This document shows positions 42,371 to 55,500 of a stretch of DNA of 64,000 nucleotides, piece by piece; position 1 is the first letter of the stretch, and each line of letters opens with the position of its first letter. The stretch lies in assembly GCA_029215795.1 (NCBI GenBank), contig JARDYH010000007.1, positions 93,635,263 to 93,699,262 on the forward strand. The letters run 5' to 3'. The position numbers were made by a program, and so were the translations under genes. Under the pieces are notes generated by a model. That model saw only the letters and a program-made list of their open reading frames with translations. It was not told the DNA's origin and did not search any database. The DNA comes from Anniella stebbinsi (lineage: Eukaryota; Chordata; Lepidosauria; Squamata; Anniellidae).

Positions 42371-44033
42371 TCGTTGAATGCAGAGATGTAGTTTATTAAA
42401 TTTCCTTGGCATTTGTGTTTTTTTAAACAATGAAAAGCAAATCTCTATTACAAAATACAGCCCAAGGCTTCACATCCAACTTCACACCTACTTGAATGTC
42501 TGTTCTTGAAGGCTTTGGGGACGCTGAATTCAAACGTTGGAAAACAAGGAGAGGGTTGGGGTGGGTGGAGATTGTGTGTGCAGACTGAAGGGACCTTCCC
42601 CATCCCTGAAATAAGCTTATAGTTTCCCATGTTCTGCTGTGGTAGATAACCAATCTTGGCCAAGTAATCTCTACCTGATAAAGGATCTCAACTAATCTGG
42701 TAGCTCATACAGTAGGTCAAGAGGGCAACACAAGAGAACTAATGTCTTTATGGCCTTGTTCCTAGGCAAGCCTGCCACACAGTATCCTATTTATAGACCT
42801 TAGAAGAATTAGTTTCCCCTTCATCTGGAGACCGAATTAAACAAATATCTACGTGTATATATAATATATAAAAAATACAGAGCTTTGACTTCTTCATTTT
42901 GAAGTAAAATGTACACGATACAGTTGTGAGCAGGAGGTAATTCTGAGGAACACAGGCCACTTTGAACTGAGAGGAGGTTGGTTGTGTGCCACCAAGGGCA
43001 GCTACGCCACCTCCCCCAAGAAACATGTCAGATCTGTCCCCAACCAAGCTGTTCAAGAAAAACAAAAATGAAAAATAAATGACACGAACCAAAAGGCTTC
43101 AATAAGTTTTGCAATTTTTCTTCAAGTAAAGATGCAAGATGGGGTTTCTTCCACCAGTCCAACATTTCAGTCAGTAGCAAATGTAAGTTGAGCCCACCTG
43201 ACGTGGCCGCTGTGCTTTTAAGTCCTTTTGTCTTGGGCCTTTCCCGTAAGGCTGGATCTTCAGGAGGTGGTGGGGATTGCTGCCCTGTTTGAACTCTTGC
43301 GTTCAAGATAGAATCCCCCTCCCAAATGAAGGCTAGAGTCTTTCCAATGCATGGTGGGTTGGGGTTGCCCATCTTTTCCTGCATCTCCATACAGGAATAT
43401 TTTTAAGTGGGGGAGGGCGAGAGCAGCAGCAGCAATTTGGCCCCAATCCTTTGAAAGGTGCTGTTTGGCAAGAGGGTTTCCAAAACAAAACAATGTGGGC
43501 CAAAGTGGCGCTTTTGGCAGATTAAGAAGAGTCTTTACTAAAAATTAAGATGTGCAAAAAAGATTTTTTTTAAATAGTTGAACCCAAGCATCCAATATTA
43601 GATTCCTAGGTTATGGTTTGCTATTTTGCCTTCTCCCATTGGGGAAAAAAGTCATCTCTCAAGTACCCATGTGAAGAGCCATGCTTGAGGAAAAAACCAC
43701 CACAAAAAAAAGAAAAAAAAAGAGGAAAACCACACACTAGAAGATGTAACTGATTTACACCTCCTCTTTCATCCACTTCAGCACCTGCTTTGACACACCT
43801 GTGCAGCAGCAAAAGAAAAAAAATATTGTGTGTAAGAATATCTCCTCTTCATGAGAGCAAAGCATTGCTGCCACATGTCAGTGAAGGAGAAAGCTGTTCC
43901 GTAGCAGGTGGTGCGGGCACAGCAGCCTTCCGCCTTGGCAGAGAAGAGAACGGGCCTGGGGTTAGGAAGGCTCTCTGCAGGTAGCGGCCCAGCAAAGTTA
44001 CGGTACTCTTCTCCCCCAAACTCAGCACACGCG
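42371..44033 (-). other. KPNA6: Probable KPNA6 3' untranslated region
   Basis: No repeats with clear ends and no coding signal occur between the stop codon and the candidate AATAAA. Assigned by position only. Confidence 0.45.
42392..42397 (-). terminator. KPNA6: Candidate KPNA6 poly(A) signal
   Basis: AATAAA on the minus strand, 1.64 kb downstream of the KPNA6 stop codon; the first such hexamer met downstream of the stop codon. A longer 3'UTR using a hexamer near 41416 is possible. Confidence 0.45.
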
Positions 44034-44221
44034 TTATAGCTGGAAGCCTTCCATGGGGGCCTCGGGCTGCTGGAAGATGAACTGCTGCTGGGCCTCATCC
44101 ACCTGGGGAGCCAAAGCGGCGTCATCATCCTCAATGCCGAAATAGTGCTCAATCAGGTCAAAGGCCTTCTGGTAGATCTCTTGGTTTTCATGGCTCTGGA
44201 GAAATTCTATTTTATCCAAGC
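44034..44221 (-). CDS. KPNA6: KPNA6 terminal exon
   Basis: [20 protein letters not shown] to APMEGFQL and stop at 44034-44036. Acceptor CTCCTGCAG. Conserved acidic C-terminal tail after the last ARM repeat. Confidence 0.97.
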
Positions 44222-45110
44222 CTGCAGGAGAAACATCATCATCATCATCATTTGTAGGCCTCCTTCAATGCACATGGTGCTCCACAAATTCAAGCAGACA
44301 GATCCCAGCTGCATCACACATAATCCAAAATTCAAAACACAGGAAACAGATGAAAATGGAGACAGGGATAAACAAATGAAAAAGTGCCTATTTCACTTAC
44401 ACATACTTGGGTAATTACAGTATATGGCGGCGGTCAGCAACCTGTTGAGGGCCACTTTCCCCTGCGGGAAGCCTGCTGAGGGCTGCATGTCAGCAGTAGG
44501 CAGGGCAGAAGCCAGTGGTGGGCAGAGCCAGAGCCCAAAGTGGGTGGACGAGGCCCCCTTTTTCTCTTTCTGCCATCTCCTTTTCCCTCACTTTCTGCCA
44601 CCCGCTTCTCTCCCTTTGTTCTCACTCAGGGGGCTGGCTGGAAAGGGACCGATGGCTCTTGCCAAAGGGCTGAACTAATCGCATGCAAAGGGCTTTTGAA
44701 AGCAGGCCAAGGTTGCCCATCCCTGGTATACTGAGACTATGGAGTAGTGCTCAAGGGTCTGTTCACACAACATGCTAAGACATGGTTGGGCTGCTATCCC
44801 TTTTGCAGCATGTGGTTAGTGAGCGTGTTTCAACCGTGGTTATGTAGCAATCGTAGTTAGGAATGATTCACATGACACACTAAGTCATGGACCACCTGAT
44901 AAGCTAAGCCATCACGCTGAGCTCAAAATGGTTTAGCATGTTGTCTGAACAAGGCCAAAGGGTTCACAAAAATGGTGGGCTTTCATTCATTCCATTTTTC
45001 TACCACCCCATAGCTGAAGATCTCTGGGCAACTCACAAAAAATAAAAACCATTAAAACACATTATACACAGTACAAAATGAAAAGTATTTACATAAAATC
45101 ATATAAAAAG

Positions 45111-45147
<37 letters not shown>

Positions 45148-46489
45148 ACAATGTATCTAAAAGCAATTTGTTAAACCATCAGCCAAAGATGATTCAAGAC
45201 CTAATTAAAAACACATTATATCCTGCCGAATGACTGAGAGCAGAGGGCAGTTTTAACTTGGCACCAAACAGAGAAATGTTGGTGCCCTGCGGGCCTCATC
45301 AGAGATCAGTCCATAATGGGGGTGGGGGTGTTACCAACAAGGCCCCCCTCTCTTGTTATCACCCTCCGAGCTTTTCTTGGAGGAGGCCCTGGATGCTAAG
45401 CACAGTGCATGAGTCAGTTCATGGCGGGAGAAGGATACTGAGGAAGTGACAGACGGCATCATGTGGATGCTCTGGGAGGCGGTTCCAGGCATAAGGAGCA
45501 GTAAGGGAGTAGAGGGAGGAGATACGGTGCAGATGGTTGAGGGTGGTGGAGTTGGAGAAGCAAAGGTCACGAAGGCAGGGATGTATCGGGAAATGAGTGG
45601 ACAATTAGCGGGATAAACGAAGTGTTACGTTGCCTCAGGAAGCATTTCGAGGTGACTGCCACTTCCCTGTCAGGGACTTCCCAACTCACCATAAGCCTCC
45701 TCGATGAGGCTGCAGTAGGGGTTGCCCGTGCCGCTCTGCTTCGCCTCTTGCTCACCCAGGCGTAAGATGTTCTCCAGGCCGTTCAGGGCCACTTGAACAA
45801 TCTTGGAGTCCATGACTGTCAGGAGGTCACACAGAGGCTTGATACAGCCCAGGTTTACTAAATACCTGGGAAAGGAAACATTCTGAACTTAAATTGTACA
45901 AGGACTCAAGGTTTCTCTCCAAGTTATCCACTATCTGAGATACACAAAAGGTTATAAAGGAACATTTATATAACACTTTCCCAAAAATGTCACCAAGAAA
46001 GTGAACAATATAAACAAGATTAAAGCAACCCTTAAAAACCCATTTCATCTAATGGGCATTTAATGACCCCCATTAAGGGGTAACTGGATTTTAACTGGCT
46101 TAACTGGTAATGAACCAGAGTCAAGGCTGGGAAATCCGGTTTGGACATTTCATATTTCCCACTGACTACCATGGGAAATAAAATAGCTATAATGTTCCTT
46201 TGCCAGAACTGGATGATAGTTACAAGCATAGTAGTCCTTTAGGAGGGGATTACACCTACCAAATACCAGAAAAATAGGTGCAGGAGTCTTTGTCCTATGT
46301 GCCGTGTGTGTGTGTGTTCACATACACATGGCACATAGGACAAAGACTCCTGCACCTATTTTTCTGGTATTTGGTAGGTGTAATCCCCTCCTAAAGGACT
46401 ACTATGCTTGCAACTATCATCCAGTTCACACACACACACTATCATCCAGTTCACATACACACACTACTATGCTTGCAACTATCATCCAG

Positions 46490-46525
<36 letters not shown>

Positions 46526-49500
46526 CAAATATGAATAAACAGAGATAAAGGAACACTGAGCTTTAGTTCTTGGCAGAAGTTGATGAAAACTGCAGGAATT
46601 AGTTTCCCCCTTTAAGAGGATGAAGCCAGCCAAATTTCAGAACAGCTGCAGGATGTGTGTACTGCAGGATGTGTGCTTTGACATTTTGAGGATCTCCAAA
46701 CGAGGATGTGCTTATCCCCCAATGTTCCTTGTGGACCATTATCCTGAAAGTGATGGCCTAGAGATGTCCTCAGTAAGGAACTTGCAAAGTTTCAGAACAA
46801 TAGGTGCAGCACTTCACGTGGAAAAAAACCTCCTCAAACAATGGGGGGGGGGGGGGGGAAGAGAAGAAATTGCCCAAAGAACCAGGGGGGATAAAGGGGG
46901 CAAGCAATCTGTATGAAAATGGCACATATTATAGAGGTCTCCCCAGTCAAGAAACCTGCAAAGTTTCAGAAGGATAGGTGCAGGGTCTATAGAGTTATGA
47001 TGACTTTAAACCAGTTTAAGGCTTTTTTCATAGTGATGCCTGATGGCATTAGAAGAAAGGCCCACAGCATTCTACCCTTGCCCATCCACAAGTACAATGA
47101 TTGGGACCCCTGGTAAAATATGCCCTAGGATAAGAAAGTAGACCTGTCACTCAACTGCACTCTCCCCTCCACCACATCAGAGTTTAGAGCAGGGGTGGGC
47201 TACAAGTAGCTCAGCTTTTGGCAGCCCCCATCACCCCCAAATGGCTCCCGCTGCACTGAGAAAAAAATGCATTTTTGCTTTGAAGCAAAGCACATGGGGA
47301 GCACACATATTAATGCAGAACTGTGCTTCCCCTGGAGCTTTGGGAACATGGTTTTGCATTAAAACAACGCAGGCGCTCTCTGTGCATCTTGTTTTAAAGC
47401 AAAAATGAGCCTATTTTCTCGCAGTTCTACACAAAAAGCATGACTCTTCTTTCCAATAAACATGTTGGGCAAAAGCGCATAAGCAAGGTCAGTGTTAAGA
47501 ACACATACATCCCATGGCCCTTTCAAGTCTTAGTTCTCATGAGCTGTGGGTAATGAGGGAGTACCATGATTTAAAAGAAGAAAAAAAAGCCAACTCAAGA
47601 AACCTTGCCAAAAAGTAATAGACTTGACCTACTTGATCTGTTCTGGAGTTCCTCCTGATGTAGCGTTCGTGATTGCCCAAGCAGCTTCTTTCCTCGTGCG
47701 GAATTCAGCCTTCTGCAAGATCTCAATCAGTACTGGGAAAATGTTGGCATCTATGACTGCCTGGAGGGGGGTAGCAAGAAGAGAGAACAGCGTTACCAAG
47801 TGGTTCAGCCTTGTGGCCGTTTTAAGTATCACCTAGCACCTCGATCCAAGAATTTCCCTTTTTCCAGGGAAGGTATACTTAGGCACGCAGGGCAAGAAAG
47901 CAAAGTCACAGTATACACTACTCCTATTTCATTAGCATAGATCAGGGGCAGGCAGAAGGTAGATCGGAATCTATGGGTAGGTCTCTGTGTAATTTGTAGT
48001 AGGTAAGCTGTCTGACTGCCAGTGGTTTAACAACAGCAAACACAAAAGACTTCCCCACTCCTACATCAAGCCTCTGATCCTGATTTCCAGAAATTGTAGC
48101 AAGAAATTCCAGAGAATCTCAGATCTGTCAGTAAATCTCCTGGGTTTCATGGCTGAGAAGGTGATTGTGCAAGATCTGCTACTGGCTCAGTATATCCCTC
48201 TTTTGAACAGAAGCATTCGGTTTCAGGGAAGGGATGGGGAACACAAGAACATACAAGTTTCCCGGGTATTTAGAAGGCACAAAGATATTATTTGGAGAGC
48301 AGATGGGGTGGGGGGGAGGGGAGGAAGAGAGAATTGAGATCTTGATGCAGGTGGCAGCTTTAGAAATCACATTCTGTCACTTTCTAAATGCTAAATTCAT
48401 GAGGATCTTAAGTCACTATCTTGTTCCTACAACCAAGAACATTTTTTTGCCACCACCACCTCATCTGCAGCACTAATCAAGAAGTACAAATATTTCTACC
48501 TCTCTGGAGATGTAATCCAAAAGTAGGCAGGAGACCTGAACATTAATTTGGTCCAGCAGAAATGTACACTTTTGAAAAAGCTTCCCTATTCCAAAGTTGT
48601 ATGCCTCAAGCAGCTCAACCCACTTCTCTCTATTTCCACCCCTAAACAGCTGCAAGTGCAGAAGCAAGAATGAGAGCCTAAATACTTCTCACAGGGCACC
48701 ATTTCCCCTTGCAATATCTCAGGGCCAGTTCTTAAGGTGCCCTAGTAGTATGGTTGCTATCCACCCAAGCTGGCACCTTCAGGTCCTTGCCAAGGCCTAC
48801 AGCCCAACAGGGGCCCTGCCACCAGCCCTGCCCTCCTTGCCATTAGCACCTGCATATTCTCTCCCTCAGAGCAGGCAGGAGCTGGAATTGCTCTCCAACC
48901 TAGAGCCACAATTACTGCTCCAACAGCACCCTGGCACCCAACAGGGAGAACACTACAAATAACCAGACTGCGTGCCCCCTCCCCACGTACCCCTCCCATC
49001 ACATTGCCCATCACACTGCCAGAGTGACACTGAAAGCAGACAACTGGAATCAATAGTTACACCGCAGGAACCAGTTGTTAGACTCTACTGCAGTTGGCCT
49101 GTGGTGTCTCACAGAGTTCTTTCTTGTTCCCCATCTTATTCAACATTTCCATGAAGGTCATTAAGAGATTTGGAGTAAGGTGCCACCAATATGCTGATGA
49201 CTCCCAGTTCAATTGCTCTTTGTCAACCAACACCAAGGAAGCAGTCAAAAACCTGGGTTAGATAATAGCCTGGATCAGGACGTACAAGCTGAAGTTAAAC
49301 AAGATGGAGATGTTGCTGGTCAGTAGAAAGCCTGACTCAGGGATCAGGATTCAGCCTGTTCTGGAAGGAATTGTGCTTCCCTAAAGAATCAGGTTCAAAG
49401 CTTGGGACTGCTCCTTGAGCCTACGCTGTCCCTGGATGGTCAGGTGGCGGCAGCAAGGAGTGTGTTTTTACAGTAATTGGTGTGCCAGCGATGACCCTTC

Positions 49501-52500
49501 AGTCCAACTTGGTAACAGTCACCATGCCTTGGTCACATCAAGTTTAGATTATTTCAATGCGCTCTGTGTGGGGCGACCAATGAAGAGCATCTGGAAGCTA
49601 CAATGGGTGCAAAATGAGGAACTAGGCTGCTAACTGCTTTACAGTCTTGGAGAACTTGCATTGGTTGCCAATTGCTTTACGGACTCAACTCAAGGTGATG
49701 GGTCTTAAACTTTAAAGCCCTAATCAGCTTAGGACATTGCCAACTAAGTGACTGCCTGTCTCATTATAAACCTGCCTGGGCAATTAAGATCTGCCTTTTG
49801 GAGGGCACCCATTACCCACAGGGGCCTGTCTGTCAGGCACATGCCAAAGGACTTTCTCCTGTGTCACTCCCAAACTGTGGAAAGCGTTCCCTCAGGAACT
49901 ACAATTACCCCCCCCCCCCTTTAGATATGTCTTCACACACTTTCTAAAACTACCCTTTTAAATTATGAAGTTTTAATGTTCTATTATTTTGCTGGTTTTT
50001 TAATAAAAAATATTTTATATTTCAACTCTTAACTACAATTATACCATTCTTCTCCATTCTTTATTCACCGAGTGCAGCCCTCACCAGGACCAATTCCTCT
50101 TCATTACATTTTCCAAAATTGTGATACTTCTTGCACAGGTTTGTGTCCTTTCCCTCTTAACGATACATGCTCTAAAAATAATTTCCATATATTTCCAAAT
50201 TCATTTCTATTACATATTCCCTTTTCTACTTTAATATTACATGTTAATTTATCATTAATAGCAATATCCCATTCCATATCCATTTGATAATTATCCTTCA
50301 TCTTCCATTTCCTTGCTATTATTAATCTTGCTGCAGTTAGTAACATAGTAATTAAATCCTTAATATTCTGATTACATTTCATCCCCTCATATATTGATAA
50401 TAACGCAATCTTTGGGGATGACTCCAAATCAATTCCCGTTATCTCTTTTATCTCTTTATATACCATTTGCCAAAACTTTTTGTACATATTTACATGACCA
50501 CCACATATGAACATACGTGCCAGTTTGTTGACATCCTCTCCAACATAATACCGAATATTTTTTATCTATTTGATTCAATCTAACTGGTGTTAAATACCAT
50601 CGCCATATTAATTTATAATAATTTTCTTTTATCCTTTCTGATAAAGTTTTCAAATTCCTTGCTCCCCATAACTTCACCCAATTCTGATTACTTATTAAGA
50701 TTTTCATATCATTTTCCCACACCAATTTGCAACCATCCCCTTGTTCCTCTTTTACCATCAATATTTTATAAATTTCACTTGTTATACCTTTTAATACCAT
50801 ATTTTGTTCCTTCTCTCGTCTTTGTGTTATCATTTTTTCAAATATCATATATTCTCTACATTTTTAATTTTCTTTTACCCACTTCTTTATCCACTGTTCC
50901 AACTGCATACAATTAATCCATGAAACTTTCTCTTCCCTGAGTGTTTCTTTTATTTGATTTAAATTATCCATCTTTATCACTCTTTCTAATCTATTTATAT
51001 TTTGTTTTCTTAATATTTTCCCCATTACTTCTTTTAGATTTTCTGGGAAATTCTCCATCATTTCTACCGGAGTTAATGGGGAGACGGCGGGTATTAATTT
51101 AAACTTATTCTTAGCCCAAATCTCCAAAATATTCTTCAATAATGAATTCCTAATTCTTTGTAAAAATTTCTTATTAATTTTATTAAAGTATATATTTTCC
51201 AATTCCATTTCCACTTCTTTGGATTCCAATTCTAACCAACACTTTTCTCCCAAACCTAGAATACCTTCCACTACATATCTTAATTGGTTAGCCAAATAAT
51301 ATCCCTTCAAATTAGGAAGGCCTAACCCTCCTGTTCCCTGTTGTTTATACCACATTTTCTTATTTATTCTAGCTTTCTTATCTCCATTACTAAAATTGTT
51401 AAACATTGTTTGCCATTTCTTCAACTCTATTTCTGATATTTTAATTGGCAACATCCTGAATAAAAATTAATTTTAGGTAATATCTTCATTTTTAATAGTT
51501 TTGCTGTTTTTAACGTTCTTATTTAGGAAGTAGAGGCGGATTGCCTAGATCCGTTTCAGTCTGGTTTCAGGCCTGGTTATGGGACAGAGACTGCTTTGGC
51601 CACCCTGGTGGACCACCTATGCTGGGCACTGGACAGGGGAGTGTGACTTTCGATGCCATCAACCATAGTATCTCTCTAAGGTGTCTGTCTGGAATGGGAA
51701 TGGGAGGCATTGTTATACAGTGGCTCCAGTCCTTCTTGGAGGGGTGATTTCAGAAGACGGAGCTAGGTTGTTGTTTTTTCTTTTTCAATGCTGTGGCCAT
51801 TAGCCTGTGGTGTCCCTGAGAATTTCCTCTGGTCCCCCATGCGATTAAACATATACATGAAATAGCTGGAAGAAGTTGGTGGGGACATGAGAGAGGGCCT
51901 TCTCGGTGGCCGCTCCCACGTTCTAGAACTCCCTACCAAATTGGCCCCGTGTTGTCATTCTGCCAACAGGCAAATATCATTCAGACAGGCCTTTGGCATA
52001 TGAGTTTGTCTATTGCTGGAGAAGTTTTTTTAATTGGCTGGTGCCACTTATTTATTTTACTGACATGTTGTTAATTGGATTTTTTAATGTATTTGTTTTT
52101 AATGTTATTTTAATTATGATTTTGCTTTTAATCCAGGTGTTTTGTTAGCCACCTTGAGTGCAAATTCTTTGGTAAAAAGGTGGGAGATAAATAAAATAAA
52201 TAATATTTTTATTGCATTAAGGTTTTATTGTTTTCAGTTGCTCTACACTGCCTTGATGTCTTTTTAGAGAATAAAGTGATACCCTATTTCTTTGATTCTA
52301 AGACGCACTTTCCCCCCATATAAACATCTCTAAAAATGGGGTGCATCTTAGAATCGATGGCGATTTCCCCACACTTAGAATCAAAGCTTTTTTTCTGTTG
52401 GTGGTACTGAAATTAAGATGCGTCTTACAATCGATGGCATCTTAGAATGGAAGGAATACGGTATATTAATGTGAATTAATACATGAATAAAGTAAGTGCT

Positions 52501-55500
52501 ACAACAGCACTAGCCCATGGTCATGGGAAGGCTGGTTTAGACCTTTGAGCTCAAAGTATCAGACCAATAAGGTGCGCTGTCATTTGTGCCCAGTGGAGCT
52601 GTACCTGTATCTGAGCCCTGTTTCCCGCTGTGACGTTGGAGATTGTCCAGCAAGCTTCTTTCCGGATGGACTCTTTGGGGCTGCTGAGAAGATGAAGGAG
52701 GCAAGGCAAAGCTGAGCAATTCAGGATCACCTGAAAAGGAAAAGTAGAAGTGTCTTTTGTTAGCAGGAGGCTCAGCTTCGGAGTTTCCTCTACCTACTAG
52801 AAGGGACACATACTCCCACCTCTAGCCATTCTGAAAAGCAGGTAATTCCAAGCGTTTGCTGTACACTCCAGCAGCAAGAGATAATTTGGCATTCCCTGTC
52901 CCAGTGCATACTACCACCCTGGAAATCAAACTAGTGCTTGCTTCTAACCAGGAAAAGTTATGCAGTGCCAGTTTCAAGGGCCCTTCTAGAAGCCCAACTC
53001 AACTGGATATCCCACAACTCCTCCTTGTGCTAATTAGTACTACAAGCTAAATAGCTGCAATTTTATTATATCCTGAACTTGCGATGGGCACGTTTAGGAC
53101 ATGGCCCCCATCTCATCACCTGAGTCTGGATATCGTCCCCTGTCACAATGTTGCCAACAGCTCGCAATGCCGGGGAAGCCACCTTGTAATCGCTGTGCCT
53201 GTGAGAAGAGGAAGATTCCTGTCTTATGCTACAGAAGGACCACCCCAATTCCAACCCTCAGGTTTAGCTCATTGCTCTCCCAAAGGACTCCTCCAAGTCA
53301 AACGCATTAGTAAAACTAGTCTGAGCAGGTCTTTCCCATCTTATTCCATGGTGTGCTGCAGGGGACTACAACATAGCCAGTGCTTAGCCCCAGGACCATC
53401 CTGTAGTTTTGCAATGGAGTCTGGCAATCTCCACTGCAAGCTAGACAAAGCATCTTAGCCAAGGGCAGCCACTTGAGCTCCAGAGCAATGCGGATGGGGG
53501 TGGGGGTGGGGGGGGGGGCTAATGACAAAAACCCAACTTTGCTCACTACGCTGGCAGATTTGTTGGAATACCAAGTTGTGCTTTTATACATGAGGTCCTT
53601 GCACTGTTCTGTCCCCAAGGATTTTGAGTGCACTACGTCAACCTCCAAAAAACTCCATATAGACACATAACTATGGAGGTGTTCATATTATCCCACCTGT
53701 TTATTTCATTCTAAAGCTGGTGTGCGCACGCACTTGCATGCACGTAGTGCTTCCACAATCACAATGATTAACCCACGAACTGCTGAAATCTAGCAGGAGC
53801 AATTGAGCACACTGCCTCCTCCAGTGTGCTTGGCGCTTCTGCATTCAATTAACAACCTGCAGTCTCCCTCTCCAGGGGTTAAACAATCCAGAGTTAACAA
53901 AACAACAAATCATAGGTTAGCTTTGTTTTCTTTAAGCACTAAGCAATCCAGGCATTATGCTAACCACCTATGAATAGGGCGGCCATAGGTTGTTAATTGA
54001 AAGCGGAAGCGATGAGAGCACTGGAGGCAGCATGCTTGCTCCCGCTAGATTCCAGCAATTTGCAGGTTAATTACATGTGAACTAGGTCAATGCATGTTTC
54101 TCACCATCCTCTCAAGCTAAATGGTCCAACTCACTTGCTCAAGGCTGGAAAAACTTGAGGGGGGGGGAACAGTTTCCCCATGTTCAAACTGACAAAAGCA
54201 CGAGCGTATAAGCCAAGCTAACAGTCTCAGCATCTCAGATGTACATTAACATCTTGCTCTTTTGATGCGTGGAACCCATTCTAGCCACAAAATGGTCGAT
54301 GGTTATGGGTAAATTCACATGCTGGTTTGTGAAACTCTAAAGGGTCTTAGTTACTCCCAGGCCAATATGGGCCTCAAACCATAACATGTAGCCAATGCCA
54401 AGACCCTTCCTGAGCTGGACACTTACATCAGCAATTCCACCAGTCGCCGACACACCCCTGAATCTATTACGGCCTGAATTTTCTCATTGGGGCCATCCGA
54501 CAGATAGGAGAGCGCCCAGCATGCATCCGCCAACAAGTCCGAGTCGCTGCTGAAGAGTAAGCGTGACAAGACTGGCAAACAGGACGATACCTAACAAGAA
54601 GCACAATTGAAAGGGACCGTTAAAAAGGAGCCTGAAGGAAGCAAGAGGGCAGTGGCTAGCAACAGGCAGCACTCTGGTGGGCGAAGCAATTCTCAAAAGG
54701 ATGCTCACGTCTGCCGATATAAAGGCCCAGTGCATATCCCACCATGGTTTATTCCTTTGTCCTAGAGACCTAGGGACAATCCAAAGTGCAATCTAAAACT
54801 ATTACAGCACCTGGCAAAGCCTTATTTGAACGCCTGCAACCTCTTCCCACATTCCTTCTTAAGACTTTGACTTCCTGACTTTAACATCGTCAGCCTTTTT
54901 TCCCCTCCTCTCTCCCCATCTGCTTTTTGTAACATCTTACCTGATGAAGAGATCTCAGGATCTCAAAAGCTTTCACATTTTTATGACATCTGAGTTAGCC
55001 GAATACAGGCATTGCCCTAATATGGAATTTTAAAATCTAAGATTGATTGGATCATTTGAACCAAGAGCTCAAACTATACAGCTTTCCCCACACCACCACA
55101 ATCGATCTACCTTTAAGTTTGAAAGCCATTCGTCTACACAAAGGCCTAGGCAGCAGTAGTTCTGCTTTCAGGGTGTTGCTCACACCCACCTGCCAGAGTG
55201 CATAGCAGCATTCTAATGGGATGCTCACATGGAGAAGCATATGATTGCCCGCTACTAGCATGACCAGTGGCACCAGGGCTAGCAGTGAGGAACAATTGCC
55301 AAGGGGACTATGCTAAATCTTTCTGCCAGATGTGCTAGCTTACTGCAGGATTAAAGTCAGCTTTTTTACACATTAAAGAAGCATAAAAGAAGTATGAAGA
55401 GAGGGCTGAAGTGCTAATAGTCCAAAGTTCTACCATTGACACTCTATGGAATGTGTCGAACAGCTCAAAAAAGGCATCTGTGTCTGGACAAGGAGCAACA

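Noticed and set aside
45113..46523. CRISPR-like or satellite array
   Set aside because: The repeats are simple AC/CA microsatellites and one inverted duplication; no regular repeat-spacer pattern.
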